A DNA stretch of 42,327 bases from Silvibacterium sp. GTDB taxonomy: Bacteria; Acidobacteriota; Terriglobia; Terriglobales; Acidobacteriaceae. The DNA lies in contig JAFAKX010000164.1 in the NCBI GenBank assembly GCA_019234945.1, positions 1 through 42,327 of the forward strand, given 5' to 3'. A model generated the notes under the pieces. That model worked only from the letters and a program-made list of their open reading frames with translations, did not search any database and was not told the origin of the DNA. Positions 24,978 to 34,273 of the stretch are shown one piece after another. Both the position numbers and the translations under genes were made by a program. Every line of letters begins with the position of its first letter. The stretch's first letter is position 1.

Positions 24978-25415
24978 ATGGCAACGGGCGATCGTCATGA
25001 TCCCGTACTTGCATTTTGCTTTGCCGTAGAGATCAGCGGCATGCTGGTTGCCGGCTTCAGCGAGGTCTCAGGCCTGCAGGCAGAGATTGAAGTGCAGGAG
25101 TATCGCGAAGGAGGAGTGAACGGGTACGTGCACAAACGCGCGGGCCCGGTGAAATACGCGTCGAACCTAACCCTCAAAAAAGGGATTACCGACAGCACCG
25201 AGTTGTGGTCCTGGTACCGGGATGTGATGAATGGCAGGATTCAGCGCAAGCCGGTGGACGTGGTGCTGATGAACAGCGCGGGCGAGGAATGGCGCCGGTG
25301 GAAATTGCAAAACGCATATCCGGTGAAGTGGACGGGGCCGGATATGAAGGCGGCGGCTTCTGAAGTTGCAGTAGAGACACTGGAGCTTGCCCACGAGGGA
25401 TTACTTCCTCAATAA
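24978..25415 (+). CDS. Inner tube protein 2 (Afp5-like)
   Basis: 145 aa, ATG 24978. Related to tube 1 but divergent: FCFAVEISGMLVAGFSEVSG, EVQEYREGGVNGYVHKRAG, LKKGITDSTELWSWYRDVMN, and C-terminal KAAASEVAVETLELAHEGL. In Afp/PVC this second tube protein forms the first ring above the spike and baseplate and nucleates the tube. Confidence 0.93.
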   Translation: MATGDRHDPVLAFCFAVEISGMLVAGFSEVSGLQAEIEVQEYREGGVNGYVHKRAGPVKYASNLTLKKGITDSTELWSWYRDVMNGRIQRKPVDVVLMNSAGEEWRRWKLQNAYPVKWTGPDMKAAASEVAVETLELAHEGLLPQ

Positions 25416-25418
25416 ATT

Positions 25419-28343
25419 TTGTCTCACGGACCAGGTGGTATGCCGAACGACCGGGAACAGCAAAACGAGAATGGCGCAGGGTCGAAGGACGAGGACGAGC
25501 TGCAATTGGGCCGCACCGTCTTCTTAAGACATGCTTCCTTCTCGAGTCCAGATTCGCTTGCCTGGGATACCATTCGACGGTACGCGTCATTTCTGGGGAA
25601 AACTACAGGCCTTACCATCGCCCGGTGGTCGGCGTCCGGCGAGGGGTGGGGCAACTGGCTGAACCTGGAGTGGCTCAAAGGCGCTTCCCCAGTTCGCCGA
25701 AAAGCCACCAGCAAAGTTGCGAAGCAGGCAGCGAAGGCGCGGAGCGTGCCTGTGCCGACTGCGGAGAATGAAAGCCTGACCACCTCAGCGCCGGCGTGGA
25801 CATCCGCGGATCGGGTGGAAGCCTCCACAACGCCAGCGCTGCTCAAATCAGAGTCGTCGGTCACTGGCAGAGTGGCAAGTGCCGGCGGTGCCGGTGCGTC
25901 CATTCATAGAGCTCATAGAGGTGTTGAAACGGATTGCGGCACCGGCTTGCCTGCAGGCGGCGATACTCGAACGCTGCAACCTGCTGTGGAACACCACGGG
26001 GAACAGAAGGGTGCAACACTTCCCGAAACGGCTCGGTTCGAGACGGCAGCGTCGCTCCCACCGACAGCCAGTTCTACTGGCGGCATCTCCGGCGCAAACC
26101 AGACGATTCACTCAACAATTTCGGAGAGCCGAGCGGTAAAGAAGTTCCAAGGTCCTCCCATTTTTCAGCGTTCGCATGTCCAACGTGCGCGTGCCGCAGA
26201 AGTCCGGGCACCAAGGCCCGAGAGCGCAGTCTCGGCCTCCGCGAGGCGGTCTTCGCCGACAGCGCCGACGGGCAGTAACGCCAGCCTTCCAAAGGAGCAA
26301 GCGATTCGGGCGGAGCAGGACGCCTCTCCGATGCCCAACAATCCGAAAGAACCTGGCTCTGCCGCTTCGCAAGCAGAACCGGTTTTACTGCAGCCTCCCA
26401 TTTTCGCTTCGGGAAAGCCAGCGGGATCTTTCGACACTCAGCGAGCGCTTCACCGGAGCTACTCGCAAGCGGATTCCGCAGAAGGCATCGCATCGGGCTA
26501 TATCGCAAAAGCATCGCTTGCCGCAATGCGCGCCGAGCGGGACAACGACCCTGCGACGTCCTTGGCTGGTGCTCCAGTTGAACTGCCGGGCCCTATCCGG
26601 AACTCCGATGCAGCGCCCGCCGCAGGCTCCGTGGTTCGGAGCAGCAGCACGAGTTCGCTGAGTCCAGCGGTACAGATTCATTCCGGGCAGTCTGCAATAC
26701 AGCGGCATCGCGATGGCGGGCGCAATGCAAATCCTCCTCTGCCTGCGTCAACAACCGAAGGCCCAACTCGTATCGCGCGGGCGCGGTCTGTCGCCGCTTC
26801 AAGAGCAGCGAACCCTTCAGCGGTGACGCCTGAGAAAAGCACGCTCTCCGGCATGCCGAAGGAGAATTCTTCTTCACCTGCGCAGACGGTCGGCCCAGAG
26901 GCTGTATCGGGCGGGAGCGGCCAGGTTCGTTCCACGACCAGCGGTCCGGGCGAATCTAGTTATCGCTTCCTGCAATCGCTGAGGGCCGCAGCTTTGTACG
27001 TGCCGGAAGTGCAGCGATTCGGTGAGGGCTTGCTGCAGCGCCACAGGAGTGTGCTCATCGCGAGTGCAGGCACCGAAGTTGGTTCACGCAGCGATTCGCC
27101 GGCGAGCCGTCCTGTCGTGCAATTGGCAAAGCCAACCGCACAACAACCCGTGACTGGGGCGGCCGTTGCGCTTCCCACGCCTACGCTCGGCAACCCGTCA
27201 TCGAATGAGAATCCCTCGGTCGTGCGAGCCGCGGCGCTCGATCCATTATCGACCAGCAAAGCTTCACCCTTGACGGACCTTTCGCCTGCCAGGAACGCCG
27301 CATCGCATGCAGTGGCACATGATCCAGAAAATCCGGCTTCGGTCAGAGACTCAGCCAAGCCGGATTCCAGCGTAGAGAGTCCATCTCTCCATTCCGCCGG
27401 TGAGGTGCAAGTGGCCGCGGAAAGCACCGTCCAAACCCCCGGCGCTTTTGAGGTGATTTTGGCACGACACGCCTCGCCGAACTCGACAACGGCTAATCCC
27501 GGAGAAGCGAGTTTTGCTGGAGCAGTAAGCGAGTCGGCCGCCGCCCAGGATCCTTCGGTATCGACCGTCGCGGGAACCGGGCCAGCGAGCCTCGCTGGTT
27601 TCGAAGCAGCGCCGACGGCTTCCCGCACCAGCCTGAAGACCGGCGTGGCAACGTCCGCTGGCACCCCCGTCGATATGGTCCGGTCCCATTTGCAAAGCTT
27701 CGTTCGATCCAGCCCCCAGAGCACAGCCCACCGGGATGCGAGCGCTGCACGCGAAACCGCGCAGCCTTTCTTCCGGCCGGATGCGCCGCACGCTGTTTTG
27801 CGTTCCGACAGCGTTGAGCGCCCGCAATCGGGCAACGTCGCTCTCCATGAATATGGCACCATGACAGCGACAAATTACGTTCTGCGCAGCTCGGCTGGTC
27901 GCGCTTACGAACGCCGGGACGAACAGTCGCTAGCCGTGCCGGGTGCGACAAATCTGCAGCGCGATGCATCTGCTCTCATGCTGGTGTCTGCGACGAGCGC
28001 AGCACTCAATCGGCGCCATCTATTTCCGGCCTCTGCAACGCCGTCCTTGCACTCTTCCACCGGTCCAGCGCCAGTACCGATGCATCACGCTTCGATGAGT
28101 GAACGAGAGTCGAGGAGTATCGCGGTTCCTGCTCAGGGCGATCTTCTGTTTCGCAGCACACTGAGCACGCCGCCGGTATCTGCGGCAGCCACGATATCTC
28201 CTGTCGGTTTGCTGAGTGCCGGTCAAGCAGTCAACCCAACGGCGCCCAGCCTCAGGAATGCGGACGTCGCGCAATTGGCAAACCGTGTCTATGAGCTGCT
28301 TGTGCGGCGGTTATCGAGCGAACGCCAGCGAAGGGGGACGTAA
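25419..28343 (+). CDS. Large disordered Ala/Ser/Pro-rich eCIS protein, unknown; ruler or adaptor candidate
   Basis: 974 aa from TTG 25419. ATG 25440 is an alternative, and neither has an ideal ribosome binding site. A short N-terminal segment (about 28-90; ELQLGRTVFLRHASF, Trp-rich later) looks folded. About 850 residues of low-complexity Ala, Ser, Pro, Thr and Arg follow, with scattered IQRH/LQRH motifs. It ends in a helix, VAQLANRVYELLVRRLSSER. No catalytic motif is visible. It lies exactly between tube 2 and the LysM adaptor, and no classical helical tape-measure gene is present in the window. It may therefore be a length-setting, tube-filling or cargo-retaining protein. This is an inference from position. 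Confidence 0.65.
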   Translation: MSHGPGGMPNDREQQNENGAGSKDEDELQLGRTVFLRHASFSSPDSLAWDTIRRYASFLGKTTGLTIARWSASGEGWGNWLNLEWLKGASPVRRKATSKVAKQAAKARSVPVPTAENESLTTSAPAWTSADRVEASTTPALLKSESSVTGRVASAGGAGASIHRAHRGVETDCGTGLPAGGDTRTLQPAVEHHGEQKGATLPETARFETAASLPPTASSTGGISGANQTIHSTISESRAVKKFQGPPIFQRSHVQRARAAEVRAPRPESAVSASARRSSPTAPTGSNASLPKEQAIRAEQDASPMPNNPKEPGSAASQAEPVLLQPPIFASGKPAGSFDTQRALHRSYSQADSAEGIASGYIAKASLAAMRAERDNDPATSLAGAPVELPGPIRNSDAAPAAGSVVRSSSTSSLSPAVQIHSGQSAIQRHRDGGRNANPPLPASTTEGPTRIARARSVAASRAANPSAVTPEKSTLSGMPKENSSSPAQTVGPEAVSGGSGQVRSTTSGPGESSYRFLQSLRAAALYVPEVQRFGEGLLQRHRSVLIASAGTEVGSRSDSPASRPVVQLAKPTAQQPVTGAAVALPTPTLGNPSSNENPSVVRAAALDPLSTSKASPLTDLSPARNAASHAVAHDPENPASVRDSAKPDSSVESPSLHSAGEVQVAAESTVQTPGAFEVILARHASPNSTTANPGEASFAGAVSESAAAQDPSVSTVAGTGPASLAGFEAAPTASRTSLKTGVATSAGTPVDMVRSHLQSFVRSSPQSTAHRDASAARETAQPFFRPDAPHAVLRSDSVERPQSGNVALHEYGTMTATNYVLRSSAGRAYERRDEQSLAVPGATNLQRDASALMLVSATSAALNRRHLFPASATPSLHSSTGPAPVPMHHASMSERESRSIAVPAQGDLLFRSTLSTPPVSAAATISPVGLLSAGQAVNPTAPSLRNADVAQLANRVYELLVRRLSSERQRRGT

Positions 28344-28961
28344 ATGGGACATCAGTTAGTAACAATATCGCCGGCAGGTCAAGGCTCCTTCTCGGTGCCT
28401 TTCAATCCGAATAACTACAGCCTTTCGAAGGCCAACCAGATTGCCGAGGCGGCGATTCCAGGCCTGAATGCCCCCATATTGCAATATGTTCACGGGAATA
28501 CGCGCACGCTTGATATGGAACTTTTCTTCGACACCTATGAGGAAGGAACGCCCGTTACTGATGATACCGACAGCATCTACAAGCTACTACTGATCGATCC
28601 GTCTACGCACGCGCCGCCAATCTGCCAGGTATCGTGGGGAACCTTTATCTTCCAGGCAGTTCTGGATCATGTGAACGGAAAGTTCACGCTGTTTCTTTCC
28701 GACGGGACACCGGTGCGAGCGACCTTGACCGTCACCTTCAAAGAGTACATGGATGTGGACCAGTTGGTGAGAACTCAGCCGACACAATCAGCAGATCACC
28801 GGAAATTGCGCGTGGTGAAGAGTGGAGACCGTCTCGACAATATCGCCGATGAGGAATATGGCGATCCGGAAAACTGGCGCGCCATTGCCGCCGCGAATCA
28901 CCTTGACGACCCCGCAGATTTTGAGCCCGGAGATGTACTGATTATTCCGGCCCTGACATAG
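28344..28961 (+). CDS. LysM-containing baseplate/spike adaptor (Afp7-like)
   Basis: 205 aa, ATG 28344 directly after the previous stop, with GGGGGA upstream. The N-terminal two-thirds is a phage-tail adaptor domain (FNPNNYSLSKANQIAEAAIP, LDMELFFDTYEEG). The C-terminal ~50 residues are a LysM domain (VKSGDRLDNIADEEYGDPEN, AAANHLDDP, PGDVLIIP). T4 gp53 and Afp7 share this plan. They link the tube-initiating ring and the spike hub to the baseplate wedges. Confidence 0.93.
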   Translation: MGHQLVTISPAGQGSFSVPFNPNNYSLSKANQIAEAAIPGLNAPILQYVHGNTRTLDMELFFDTYEEGTPVTDDTDSIYKLLLIDPSTHAPPICQVSWGTFIFQAVLDHVNGKFTLFLSDGTPVRATLTVTFKEYMDVDQLVRTQPTQSADHRKLRVVKSGDRLDNIADEEYGDPENWRAIAAANHLDDPADFEPGDVLIIPALT

Positions 28962-28986
28962 ATAATTCAGTGAAAAGGCTGTCGAC

Positions 28987-30081
28987 GTGACCAGATACTT
29001 CGCACCTTCGTTCCGGATCGTGGTGAACGGCGCCCGCATTCGGGCCGATGTGTCCGCGGAGATCGAGCAGGTCCAGGTGGTCAGCAAGCCTGACACTCTC
29101 GATACCTTCAGTTTCACTATCGCAAATCCGCTGCCGAAGATGCGCTGGACGCATACCGACGATGCCGATCTGTTTCGCGAAGGCAGCTCCGTGAAGATTG
29201 CCCTCGGTTATGTGGACGATTTGCAGGACATGATCGAGGGAGAAATCACGCAGATCAGTCCAAGCTTCCCCCAGGACGGCATCCCGACGGTCGCTATCGA
29301 GGGCCATACGTTGTTGCATCGCCTGCAGGGAACGAATAACACCCGGACATTTCAGTCCGTAAGCGACAAGGACATCGTGGAGAAGATCGCGCAAGAGGCC
29401 AATCTGCAAGCCGATGCCGAAGATACGCAAATTCAGTACGACTACGTGATGCAGCCCAACCAGACCGATCTCGAGTTCCTGCGGGAGCGTGCGCGGCGGC
29501 TCCATTTTGAAATTCTCGTCCAGGATAAGAAGCTCATCTTTCGCAGGTCGCAGGAGCAGAAGAGCAAGACCTATACCCTCGTGTGGGCGCATGCTCAAAT
29601 GGCTGTCGCCATGGGCTCGAACACGCTGCCGTTGTCGACCTTCAACCTGCAGATGAATGCTTCAAAGCCTGCAACCAGCGTAGAGACTCGTTCCTACGAC
29701 CCGATGTCGAAGCAGGCGTTGGTCTCCAAGGCCGGGCCTTCCGATCAGACGTCGGCCATGGGAGGAAACCAAAAGGCCGGCGATGTATCGAACGATGCTT
29801 TCAAGCGCGAACGCAAGCACGTTCACGTAGTCACTCCGTTTGGCTCGCAGAGCGAATGCGACGAACACGCAAAGGCTTCCTACAACAACAAGGCGATGGG
29901 GCTGGTTTCCGGTACCGCTGAAACCATCGGCGTACCGGATTTGCGCGGTGGCCAGATCATCTCGCTTTTGGGTGTCGGCAGGAGGTTCGAAGGCGAATAT
30001 CGTATCGATGAGGCCACACATGTCATCGGGGGCGATGGCTACAAGACAACGCTGAGTGTGAAGAGGAATTCAGTGTCATGA
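28987..30081 (+). CDS. Spike hub, gpD/gp27-like part (Afp8 N-terminal half)
   Basis: 364 aa from GTG 28987. It is a phage late control gene D-type protein: FRIVVNGARIRADVSAEIEQ, VVSKPDTLDTFSFTIANP, GEITQISPSFPQDGIPTVAI, SDKDIVEKIAQEANLQ, QTDLEFLRERARRLHFEI. This is the hub domain of VgrG-like spikes. In Afp8 it is joined to a gp5-like domain. Here that half is a separate gene whose ATG overlaps this stop (ATGA at 30078). Confidence 0.92.
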   Translation: MTRYFAPSFRIVVNGARIRADVSAEIEQVQVVSKPDTLDTFSFTIANPLPKMRWTHTDDADLFREGSSVKIALGYVDDLQDMIEGEITQISPSFPQDGIPTVAIEGHTLLHRLQGTNNTRTFQSVSDKDIVEKIAQEANLQADAEDTQIQYDYVMQPNQTDLEFLRERARRLHFEILVQDKKLIFRRSQEQKSKTYTLVWAHAQMAVAMGSNTLPLSTFNLQMNASKPATSVETRSYDPMSKQALVSKAGPSDQTSAMGGNQKAGDVSNDAFKRERKHVHVVTPFGSQSECDEHAKASYNNKAMGLVSGTAETIGVPDLRGGQIISLLGVGRRFEGEYRIDEATHVIGGDGYKTTLSVKRNSVS

Positions 30082-30725
30082 GCACCAGTCTGCTTGATTT
30101 GCTGCATCCCTCCGGCGAGCAGGGATCGGGGCGCTACTACGGAGTGGTGGTGGGCATTGTGACCGATAATCAGGACCCGAACAACATGGCGCGTGTGCGG
30201 GTGAAGTTCCCCTGGCTCTCCGATGACAACGAGAGCTGGTGGGCGCGCATGGCCGTGCCGATGGCGGGGTCAGGACGCGGCACCTATTTTCTGCCGGAAG
30301 TCGATGACGAGGTTCTGGTGGCCTTCGAGCATGGTGATGTTCGCTCGCCTTACATTGTCGGCTCGCTGTGGAACGGGAAAGACTCGCCGCCTGCGAACAA
30401 CAGCGACGGCCAGAACAACATCCGGGTTATCCATTCGCGCAGCGGCCACCTGGTGCGTCTCGACGACACCAACGGCGACGAGAAGATCGAGGTCATCGAT
30501 AAGACGGGATCGAACAAGATTACGATCAAGAGCTCCGATAACAGTATGACCCTCGAATGCACAGGCAATCTGAACCTGGACTGCAAGGGAAGGATGACCC
30601 TTCACGCTACCGCGGGAATCGAGATGAACTCCGACGCGACGGTAAAGATCAGCGCAAACGCAACCATGGACATAGAGTCTTCTGCGCCCATGACGATCAA
30701 GGGAGCCCTTGTAAGCATTAATTAG
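30078..30725 (+). CDS. Spike, gp5/baseplate-V-like part (OB fold plus beta-helix)
   Basis: 215 aa. The OB-fold is at the start (YYGVVVGIVTDNQDPNN, ARVRVKFPWLSDDNESWWA) and YFLPEVDDEVLVAFEHGD, SPYIVGSLWNG follow. Then comes a repetitive beta-strand stretch (about 130-215; KITIKSS, LTLECTG-like, HATAGIEMNSDATVKISANA) that should form the trimeric beta-helix needle. It carries no fused effector domain and ends right after the needle, so the tip is probably closed by a separate PAAR-like protein. Confidence 0.93.
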   Translation: MSTSLLDLLHPSGEQGSGRYYGVVVGIVTDNQDPNNMARVRVKFPWLSDDNESWWARMAVPMAGSGRGTYFLPEVDDEVLVAFEHGDVRSPYIVGSLWNGKDSPPANNSDGQNNIRVIHSRSGHLVRLDDTNGDEKIEVIDKTGSNKITIKSSDNSMTLECTGNLNLDCKGRMTLHATAGIEMNSDATVKISANATMDIESSAPMTIKGALVSIN

Positions 30726-30735
30726 TGAGGACCCG

Positions 30736-31134
30736 ATGCTCGCAGATTTTCTGGGGAAAGGCTGGAGCTACCCCGTCAGTAAAGACGAGAAGAAGGGCAT
30801 AACGATGAGCCTCGGTGAGGAAAGCATCGAGGAGTCAATATGGATCATTCTTGCCACATCGCCGGGCGAGCGCGTCATGCGTTCGGATTTCGGATGCGGA
30901 ATCCATCGCTGGGTCTTCGAAGTAAACGACGCTGGCACGATCGGCCGCGTGACGAAGGATGTGCGCGACGCGCTGATCCGCTGGGAGCCCCGAATCGAGG
31001 TGCTTGACGTTAATACTGAAGTAAAGGGGCACGGCGAGGTTCTCCTGATCAATGTGCACTATCGCGTGCGGTCCACGAATAACTTCTTCAACCTTGTCTA
31101 TCCCTTTTATTTGAGGGTGGGCGCGCAAATATGA
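30736..31134 (+). CDS. Baseplate wedge protein, gp25/GPW family (Afp9-like)
   Basis: 132 aa, ATG 30736 behind GTGAGGA. Core motif ESIEESIWIILATSPGERVM, then RSDFGCGIHRWVFE, is diagnostic of gp25-like lysozyme-fold wedge proteins (not enzymatic). It starts sheath assembly on the baseplate. The stop overlaps the next start by ATGA. Confidence 0.95.
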   Translation: MLADFLGKGWSYPVSKDEKKGITMSLGEESIEESIWIILATSPGERVMRSDFGCGIHRWVFEVNDAGTIGRVTKDVRDALIRWEPRIEVLDVNTEVKGHGEVLLINVHYRVRSTNNFFNLVYPFYLRVGAQI

Positions 31135-34100
31135 TTGACCTTCCCAAAGTCGACACGCGCACAGCTTCGGATGTAGCCCACGAGGTACTCACGCAGCTCC
31201 GCCTGAATCGGCTGCGCGAAGAACAGCTGAAGGGAAGATTGGATGTTGCCCTGGTAAACATCTTTTCCCGCTTCTCTGAGATTGTGATAGAGCGCCTGAA
31301 CCGGGCGCCGGAGAAAAAGTTTCTTGCCTTTCTGGATCTGCTGGGAGTTTCTCCGCTGCCCATGGAAGCGGCCGCCGTTCCTCTTACGTTTTACCGAGCG
31401 CCCAAGGCCGCGAGACTCGCAGTCGTTCCTGCAGGCACGCAGGTGGCCGCACCACCACCGCCAGCGAATGGCAATCAGAAGCCGGTCGTCTTCGAAACGC
31501 AGTCAGAACTGGCAGTGACTGCAGCGCAACTTGACTCGCTTTTCGTCAAAAATGGAAGAGACGCGTACGCGGACCTGAGCTCGGCTTTGCTGCCAGCCCC
31601 TTCCTCGCAGCAGCAAGGTGCGATCTCTGTGCCGGATCGCGCGTGCGTCGCTGTTTTCCAGGCGATCCCGCATCTCTTCTACGTCTCGATCCCCTGCAAC
31701 CCTGCATGGCAAACGATCGACCGGCTGACGCTGCAATTTGTGATGGACACCGCCTCGTCCTTGCCGGGGGAGCCAATCACGATTCAATGGGAAGCGGTTA
31801 GTAAAGGGTCCGGCCCCGACGCGAAACCCGTACCGCAGATCCTCTCACCGTCCTCCGACACAACCGAGGGCCTGAGCAGGAGCGGCAAGGTCGAGTTCCT
31901 CTCAGTGCCAGGCATCGCGGTCTCCGCGGTGGATGGCCGGTCTTCCTGCTGGCTCGGTTGCCGCCTGCTGACTCCGCTTATGGGTCAGGGGCCGACGGAA
32001 GATGCGCCTCCTCGTCCGTCACAGGTACCGGTCATCGCCGAGGTCCTGGCCGAATGCGAGCATGGCCGCACGGGCCTGCCCATCGAGCAGGCTTTCTACG
32101 AAAAACAGGCTCTTGATGTAACCAAGCCGCTCTTTCCTTTCGGGCCAAGGCCGGCCCTGGGCGACGCCTTTTATCTCGGATGTCGCGAAGCCTTTTCCGA
32201 GCAGGGTGCGACGATCACCTTGCACTTCGAAATCGTCAATACTGCCGGAAGCGACAGCGCAATTCCGCTCGTAAATCCCAATAACGTTCAGCTTAGCTGG
32301 GAGTTTTGGGACGGACAGGCATGGTCGGCACTGAATTCTCCCGTCAGAAGCCTCAGATTAGGTTCGGAAAGCGCCGAGGCGGGCACAGACGCACGCGGCT
32401 CGACAAACTTTTCCGATGAAACCGACTCGCTCTCAAAGGATGGAAGCGTCAGCTTCAATCTTCCGGGCGCGCCGGCCGAGTTAGCGCTCAATGGAATGAA
32501 AAACTACTGGGTGCGCGCGCATATCGCTGCCGGCGACTACGGCCGCGAAACCCGGGTCGTGAGAGACGCTGCTGGAACGCTGTCAACAGTCCCGAGCACC
32601 CTTGCACCGCCGTGCATTCAGTCGGTGAAAGTGGATTATTCGGTAAAGAAGAGCTCGAAACCCGCTATCGTTGCCGTCAACGAATGGCGCGCTTCCGATG
32701 TTGCCCCGGGTGTCTCTTTCAAAGCATTCCTCGCACCTTCGGCGGACGCGGCAGTCCCCGCCCTCTATCTCGGATTCTCTACTCCGGTTGCTCAGCAGTC
32801 CGCATCAACGGTCGCGACCAGCACAAGCGCGGGTGCAGTTGAGCCATTCCCGCAGCCTCCGGTAAGCGCATACCTCGTGCTTGATGAGAGGTCGCCGCAC
32901 GCAACTGTCAGCGATCCAGCGCAAATCGGGACGGTGTGGGAATACTGGAGCCGCTCTGGTTGGAAGACCTTCACCGTCGCCGACGGAACTCAAAGCCTCC
33001 GCAAGTCGGGCCTTCTCCAGTTTCTGATTCCCGAGGATTTTGCTTCGAGTGCCGAGTTCGGCCGGCGGCGGCACTGGCTGCGTATGCGCCTGCCGCAGGG
33101 AAAACTGCCTCCGCTCCGCTCCATCATCCTCAACACTACGCTTGCCGTTCAGGGAGTCACGATCCGAAACGAGATCCTGGGCGCCAGCAATGGCGAACCG
33201 CATCAGCGCTTTCGTACCAGCTCTCCCTCCGTTTTGCCTGGCCAGAGGCTTGAAGTGTGCGAGCCTACGATGCCGTCCAGCGCCGAGCAGGAGATACTCC
33301 GCAGCGAATTCGGTGGGCAGGAGTTTATCCATCCCGCCGCGGAGAACAACCAGTCGAAGGGCTACTGGATAACCTGGCGCGAAGTTTCGACTTTCAACGC
33401 CTCGGCGGCGCGCGACCGGCACTACATCCTCGATCACGTGACGGGCGAAGTTCTGTTTGGCGATGGCGTGTGCGGGATGATCCCTCCCATCCTCGCGGGC
33501 AATATTCGTATCCGCCGATACCGAACCGGCGGCGGCGCAATCGGAAATCAGCCGGCCCAGGCTGTCAAACAACTCGTCAGTGCTGTTCCCTACGTTCAGA
33601 AAGTCGTGAACTGGATTCCTGCTTCCGGAGGAAGCGATCCCGAGCCTGAGGCCACTATTATCGAGCGGGGTCCTCGCGAAATCCGGCACGGCGGACGGGC
33701 TGTGACTTTCGAAGACTACGAAGATCTCGCGCTACGGTCTTCGCGAGAAGTGGCAAGGGTGCGATGTGTGGCGCAGAGCGATCTGGCCAGCGATCCGGTG
33801 GCCAAATTGCGGAGGCCGGGGTTGGTAAGCGTTGTCGTAGTGCCCAGATCGGTGGACACGAAACCCGTCCCCAGCGTGGGGTTGCTTCAACACGTGAAGG
33901 ACTTTCTCGATGCCCGGCGGCTGGCCACAGCAGAGCTGGTCGTGGTGGGCCCCGAATATGTGCGCGTGGATGTTGAAGCAGAAATCGTCGTGGAGCGACC
34001 GCAGGAGGCGAGCGAAGTGGAGCAGAGAGTGGATGCGGCGCTGACAACTTATCTCCATCCCGTTTGGGGCGGCCCCTCGCGCTCGGGATGGGATTTCGGC

Positions 34101-34265
34101 CGCTTGCCGCAGCGGTCCGATATATATGTACTGATCGAGCGAATCCGGGGAGTCAGCCACATCCGCGATCTGGCATTGGCGACTGTGCCGGAGCGACCGG
34201 GCATCGAGAAGACAAAACACTTCCTCGTTTACTGCGGCCGTCACACACTCAAGATGACTTTATAG
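31131..34265 (+). CDS. Baseplate J-like wedge protein 1 (Afp11-like)
   Basis: 1044 aa, ATG 31131 overlapping the gp25 stop. A large multi-domain wedge protein: the N-terminal helical part (LTQLRLNRLREEQLKGRL-like) leads to PLTFYRAPKAARLAVVPAGT, several beta domains with WEFWDGQAW and WEYWSRSGWKTF repeats, and the J domain at the C-terminus (GGGAIGNQPAQAV, RAVTFEDYEDLALRSSREV, RVRCVAQSDL). It is the main structural arm of the baseplate and is expected to transmit the trigger for contraction. Confidence 0.93.
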   Translation: MIDLPKVDTRTASDVAHEVLTQLRLNRLREEQLKGRLDVALVNIFSRFSEIVIERLNRAPEKKFLAFLDLLGVSPLPMEAAAVPLTFYRAPKAARLAVVPAGTQVAAPPPPANGNQKPVVFETQSELAVTAAQLDSLFVKNGRDAYADLSSALLPAPSSQQQGAISVPDRACVAVFQAIPHLFYVSIPCNPAWQTIDRLTLQFVMDTASSLPGEPITIQWEAVSKGSGPDAKPVPQILSPSSDTTEGLSRSGKVEFLSVPGIAVSAVDGRSSCWLGCRLLTPLMGQGPTEDAPPRPSQVPVIAEVLAECEHGRTGLPIEQAFYEKQALDVTKPLFPFGPRPALGDAFYLGCREAFSEQGATITLHFEIVNTAGSDSAIPLVNPNNVQLSWEFWDGQAWSALNSPVRSLRLGSESAEAGTDARGSTNFSDETDSLSKDGSVSFNLPGAPAELALNGMKNYWVRAHIAAGDYGRETRVVRDAAGTLSTVPSTLAPPCIQSVKVDYSVKKSSKPAIVAVNEWRASDVAPGVSFKAFLAPSADAAVPALYLGFSTPVAQQSASTVATSTSAGAVEPFPQPPVSAYLVLDERSPHATVSDPAQIGTVWEYWSRSGWKTFTVADGTQSLRKSGLLQFLIPEDFASSAEFGRRRHWLRMRLPQGKLPPLRSIILNTTLAVQGVTIRNEILGASNGEPHQRFRTSSPSVLPGQRLEVCEPTMPSSAEQEILRSEFGGQEFIHPAAENNQSKGYWITWREVSTFNASAARDRHYILDHVTGEVLFGDGVCGMIPPILAGNIRIRRYRTGGGAIGNQPAQAVKQLVSAVPYVQKVVNWIPASGGSDPEPEATIIERGPREIRHGGRAVTFEDYEDLALRSSREVARVRCVAQSDLASDPVAKLRRPGLVSVVVVPRSVDTKPVPSVGLLQHVKDFLDARRLATAELVVVGPEYVRVDVEAEIVVERPQEASEVEQRVDAALTTYLHPVWGGPSRSGWDFGRLPQRSDIYVLIERIRGVSHIRDLALATVPERPGIEKTKHFLVYCGRHTLKMTL

Positions 34266-34273
34266 GTGCACAC

